Origin: Dyadobacter beijingensis DSM 21582 | GTDB taxonomy: Bacteria; Bacteroidota; Bacteroidia; Cytophagales; Spirosomataceae | Length of the DNA stretch: 64,000 bases | Direction of reading: 5' to 3' | Assembly (NCBI RefSeq): GCF_000382205.1 | Contig: NZ_KB907790.1 | Location: forward strand, 124,001 to 188,000 | Shown here: piece after piece, positions 62,067 through 64,000 of the stretch | How positions within the stretch are numbered: position 1 is the first letter of the stretch | Layout: every line of letters starts with the position of its first letter | Notes under the pieces: model-generated | Told to the model about the DNA's origin: nothing | The model's input: the letters and a program-made list of their open reading frames with translations, nothing else | Database searches by the model: none | Translations under genes and position numbers: made by a program

Positions 62067-62208
62067 AGTTGTAACTATACTTTAAGTGGTGAAAAACTTA
62101 TTGTTAAACAAGATTAATGCTTAAAAAGTTAAATATAATAATCGTTAACCAATATTAACAATGCCCCAAAAGTACGCGCTGCGGTGTAGTGTTTATTATT
62201 TTCCTGCC

Positions 62209-62216
62209 TAATTTTG
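62209..62216 (+). promoter_or_regulatory. -7 element (TAATTTTG) upstream of the E1 gene
   Basis: A perfect TAnnTTTG match 57 bases before ATG 62274. No -33 TTTG at the usual distance. Confidence 0.4.
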
Positions 62217-62273
62217 GCTTGCATTCAAAAAAACGTAATTTAACTAACGGATTAAAACCCGTGATTTTTGCTT

Positions 62274-64000
62274 ATGCTTCAAAATGATAGTTTGACCGGT
62301 TCCAGTGTTTTGAATAAGGAAGAGATTATCGACGATTACCGCCTCGCATGCGAGAGTCGTCAGGTAAGTTTGCTGGGGAGGAAGGATACTATGGGCGGTC
62401 GTTCTAAATTTGGAATTTTCGGAGACGGCAAGGAGGTTGCACAGATTGCACTTTCCAAAGTTTTTCAACCCGGTGATTTTCGCTCGGGATATTACAGGGA
62501 CCAAACCATCGAAGCGGCTGTCGGGAATCTCACCTGGCAGCAATTTTTTGCCCAAATGTACGCCCATGCCGATCTGGAACACGAACCGAACACGGGCGGC
62601 CGGTCGATGAACGGCCACTTTTCCACGCGTTGGGTAGATGAGAATGGTCAGTGGCTGGATCAAACGAAATTGTACAATTCCGTTTGCGATATATCTTCTA
62701 CGGCAGGCCAGATACCACGCTCTGTGGGCCTCGGATACGCTTCCAAATTATACCGCGAAAATTCTGAATTGCATGATATGACCACATTTTCCCGGGAGGG
62801 AAACGAAGTGGTGTTCTCGACTATCGGCGATGCCTCCACTTCCCAGGGAATGTTCTGGGAGGCGATGAATGCGGCCGGCGTGTTGCAGATCCCGCTGATC
62901 GCTTCCGTGTGGGATGATGGTTATGGTATTTCGGTACCTGTTGAATATCAGACAACTAAGGGCAGTATTTCGAAGGCATTGGCCGGCTTGCAGCGCAATG
63001 AAGACGGCGACGGCATCGAGATCATGGCCGTGAGTGGTTGGGATTATCCTGCGCTGGTTGAAACTTATCAAAAGGCGGCCAAATTAGCCCGCGAAAATCA
63101 CATACCGGTGCTCGTACACGTCACCGAACTGACGCAGCCGCAAGGGCATTCCACCTCTGGCTCGCATGAGCGTTACAAGTCGAAACAGCGGCTGAACTGG
63201 GAACGTGAGCGCGACTGCAACGTCCGTTTCCGGGACTGGATATTGAAAAACGGCTACGCTACCGACGACGAGCTGGAAGAGATCGAGCGGGAGGCCAAGG
63301 AAAAGGCGCTGAACGAGCGCAATGCGGCCTGGCAGGCTTACCGGAAGGAGCTGGACGCGGAGTACAACGAAACGATCCAGCTTTTGCAGGACGCAGCACG
63401 CGCCAGCACACTGACGACCGAGATCAACGGCGCCATTCTCGATCTGCAAAAGACCTATCTGCCCGTCCGCCGGGATATGATCGCCGCCGTGCGCCGCGTT
63501 CTACGGATCATCGGCAGGGAGGAAAACGCGGAAAAGCAAGCATTACAGCTGTTTTTGAAGGATAACCTGAAAGCGAACAAAGCGCGTTTCAACACGCATT
63601 TATACAGCGAAACGCCCGAGTCTCCGATGCTCGTTGAGCCGATCAGCCCGGTATTTTCTGAGCATAGCCCGGTTGTCGACGGGCGGGAAGTGATACGGTC
63701 TTATTTCGACGCACTTTTTGCGAAAGACCCGCGTGTGGTGGCATTGGGGGAAGACATCGGCTTTATCGGCGATGTGAACCAGGGCTTCGCGGGTTTGCAG
63801 GAAAAATACGGCGAAATCCGCATTACCGACACCGGAATCCGTGAAACGACGATCATCGGCCAGGGGATCGGTATGGCGATGCGCGGCCTGCGCCCTATTG
63901 TTGAAATCCAATATTTCGATTACATCTACTACGCGTTGGCGACGCTCACGGACGACCTGGCATCACTTCGTTACCGGACGGCCGGAGGCCAGAAAGCCCC
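62274..64000 (+). CDS. Fused alpha/beta 2-oxoacid dehydrogenase E1 component (truncated by window edge)
   Basis: The frame is open from ATG 62274 to the end of the window, 575 residues; the rest lies to the right. Residues ~20-430 are an E1-alpha module with DISSTAGQIPRSVGLGYASK, the thiamine-diphosphate segment IGDASTSQGMFWEAMNAAGV to SVWDDGYGISVP, and QPQGHSTSGSHERYK. From about residue 465 an E1-beta module starts (DGREVIRSYFDALFAKDPRV, ALGEDIGFIGDVNQGFAGL, RITDTGIRETTIIGQG). Such fusions in Bacteroidota act on branched-chain or other 2-oxo acids, passing the acyl group to an E2 lipoyl enzyme. The specific substrate is not set by the visible part. Confidence 0.92.
   Translation, partial: MLQNDSLTGSSVLNKEEIIDDYRLACESRQVSLLGRKDTMGGRSKFGIFGDGKEVAQIALSKVFQPGDFRSGYYRDQTIEAAVGNLTWQQFFAQMYAHADLEHEPNTGGRSMNGHFSTRWVDENGQWLDQTKLYNSVCDISSTAGQIPRSVGLGYASKLYRENSELHDMTTFSREGNEVVFSTIGDASTSQGMFWEAMNAAGVLQIPLIASVWDDGYGISVPVEYQTTKGSISKALAGLQRNEDGDGIEIMAVSGWDYPALVETYQKAAKLARENHIPVLVHVTELTQPQGHSTSGSHERYKSKQRLNWERERDCNVRFRDWILKNGYATDDELEEIEREAKEKALNERNAAWQAYRKELDAEYNETIQLLQDAARASTLTTEINGAILDLQKTYLPVRRDMIAAVRRVLRIIGREENAEKQALQLFLKDNLKANKARFNTHLYSETPESPMLVEPISPVFSEHSPVVDGREVIRSYFDALFAKDPRVVALGEDIGFIGDVNQGFAGLQEKYGEIRITDTGIRETTIIGQGIGMAMRGLRPIVEIQYFDYIYYALATLTDDLASLRYRTAGGQKA

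Noticed and set aside
1..64000. CRISPR array, rRNA, tRNA, insertion sequences, prophage or plasmid origin
   Set aside because: I looked for regular spaced repeats, cloverleaf-like segments, transposase or integrase proteins and saw none; short tRNA genes could still be missed without a covariance search.

Overview
The window looks like chromosomal DNA of a Bacteroidota bacterium of the order Cytophagales. A Dyadobacter-like genus is my inference from gene content and a GC content near 52 %; I could not run a search. Supporting signs are a PorP/SprF protein beside a giant PKD/beta-propeller secreted protein (type IX secretion cargo), a Bacteroidota-type LptD, a fused alpha/beta 2-oxoacid dehydrogenase E1, a short LeuA without regulatory domain, many surface lipoproteins, weak Shine-Dalgarno sites, and promoter candidates resembling the TTTG / TAnnTTTG type. 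I saw no rRNA, tRNA, CRISPR array, insertion sequence or prophage.

Region by region. 1-6.4 kb: a partial secreted PKD protein divergent from porP/sprF, then a NIPSNAP protein, an MDR oxidoreductase and murQ. 6.5-21 kb: a large branched-chain amino acid cluster, ilvD-ilvB-ilvN-ilvC, ilvA, an AraC regulator, an orphan nucleotidyltransferase, leuC-leuD-cimA-leuB and leuA. 21-29 kb: purU, a free-methionine-sulfoxide reductase, an ECF sigma factor overlapping a membrane/beta-barrel protein, a serpin lipoprotein, and an LVIVD lipoprotein/barrel/small-protein cassette. 29-39.5 kb: glycosyltransferase plus LpxH-like phosphoesterase, a two-TonB-domain protein, SPFH plus Arc-type regulator, DPP-IV-like and M28 peptidases, hemB. 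39.6-52 kb: an OmpR-type response regulator, hydrolase, fabI, a vWA-like lipoprotein, Uma2 protein, YifB ATPase, amidase, a HAD protein paired with an APH-like kinase, an acyltransferase, a DUF4143 ATPase and a VOC protein. 52-64 kb: aroB, a DUF4136 lipoprotein, an oxidoreductase, acyl-CoA carboxylase beta subunit, an amidase-MCE operon divergent from lptD, a DUF1573 protein and the start of a fused E1 gene.

The most notable observation is regulatory. Upstream of ilvD (6632-6740) and of leuA (19602-19717) there are short leader ORFs unreported by size-limited gene finders. The first encodes MKSTIIVPVLLIVTQ and the second MNMSQQNNLNLILQQQP. Each is followed by a strong terminator hairpin whose 5' arm can instead pair with an upstream antiterminator segment. 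This is classic ribosome-mediated attenuation by Ile/Val/Leu codons. Both leaders also carry the same 13-base palindromic motif (AGCGAAATTTCGC), exactly 18 bases after the TTTG of a candidate -7 promoter element. That makes them look like one paired control system. LeuA here lacks the C-terminal leucine-binding domain, so control of the leucine branch may rest largely on the leader. A weaker, terminator-less leader-like ORF precedes leuC.

Metabolically, the cluster encodes complete Val and Leu synthesis up to the final transamination (no transaminase is present here). It has two routes to 2-oxobutyrate for Ile: threonine dehydratase (ilvA) and citramalate synthase (cimA), the latter sharing LeuCDB.
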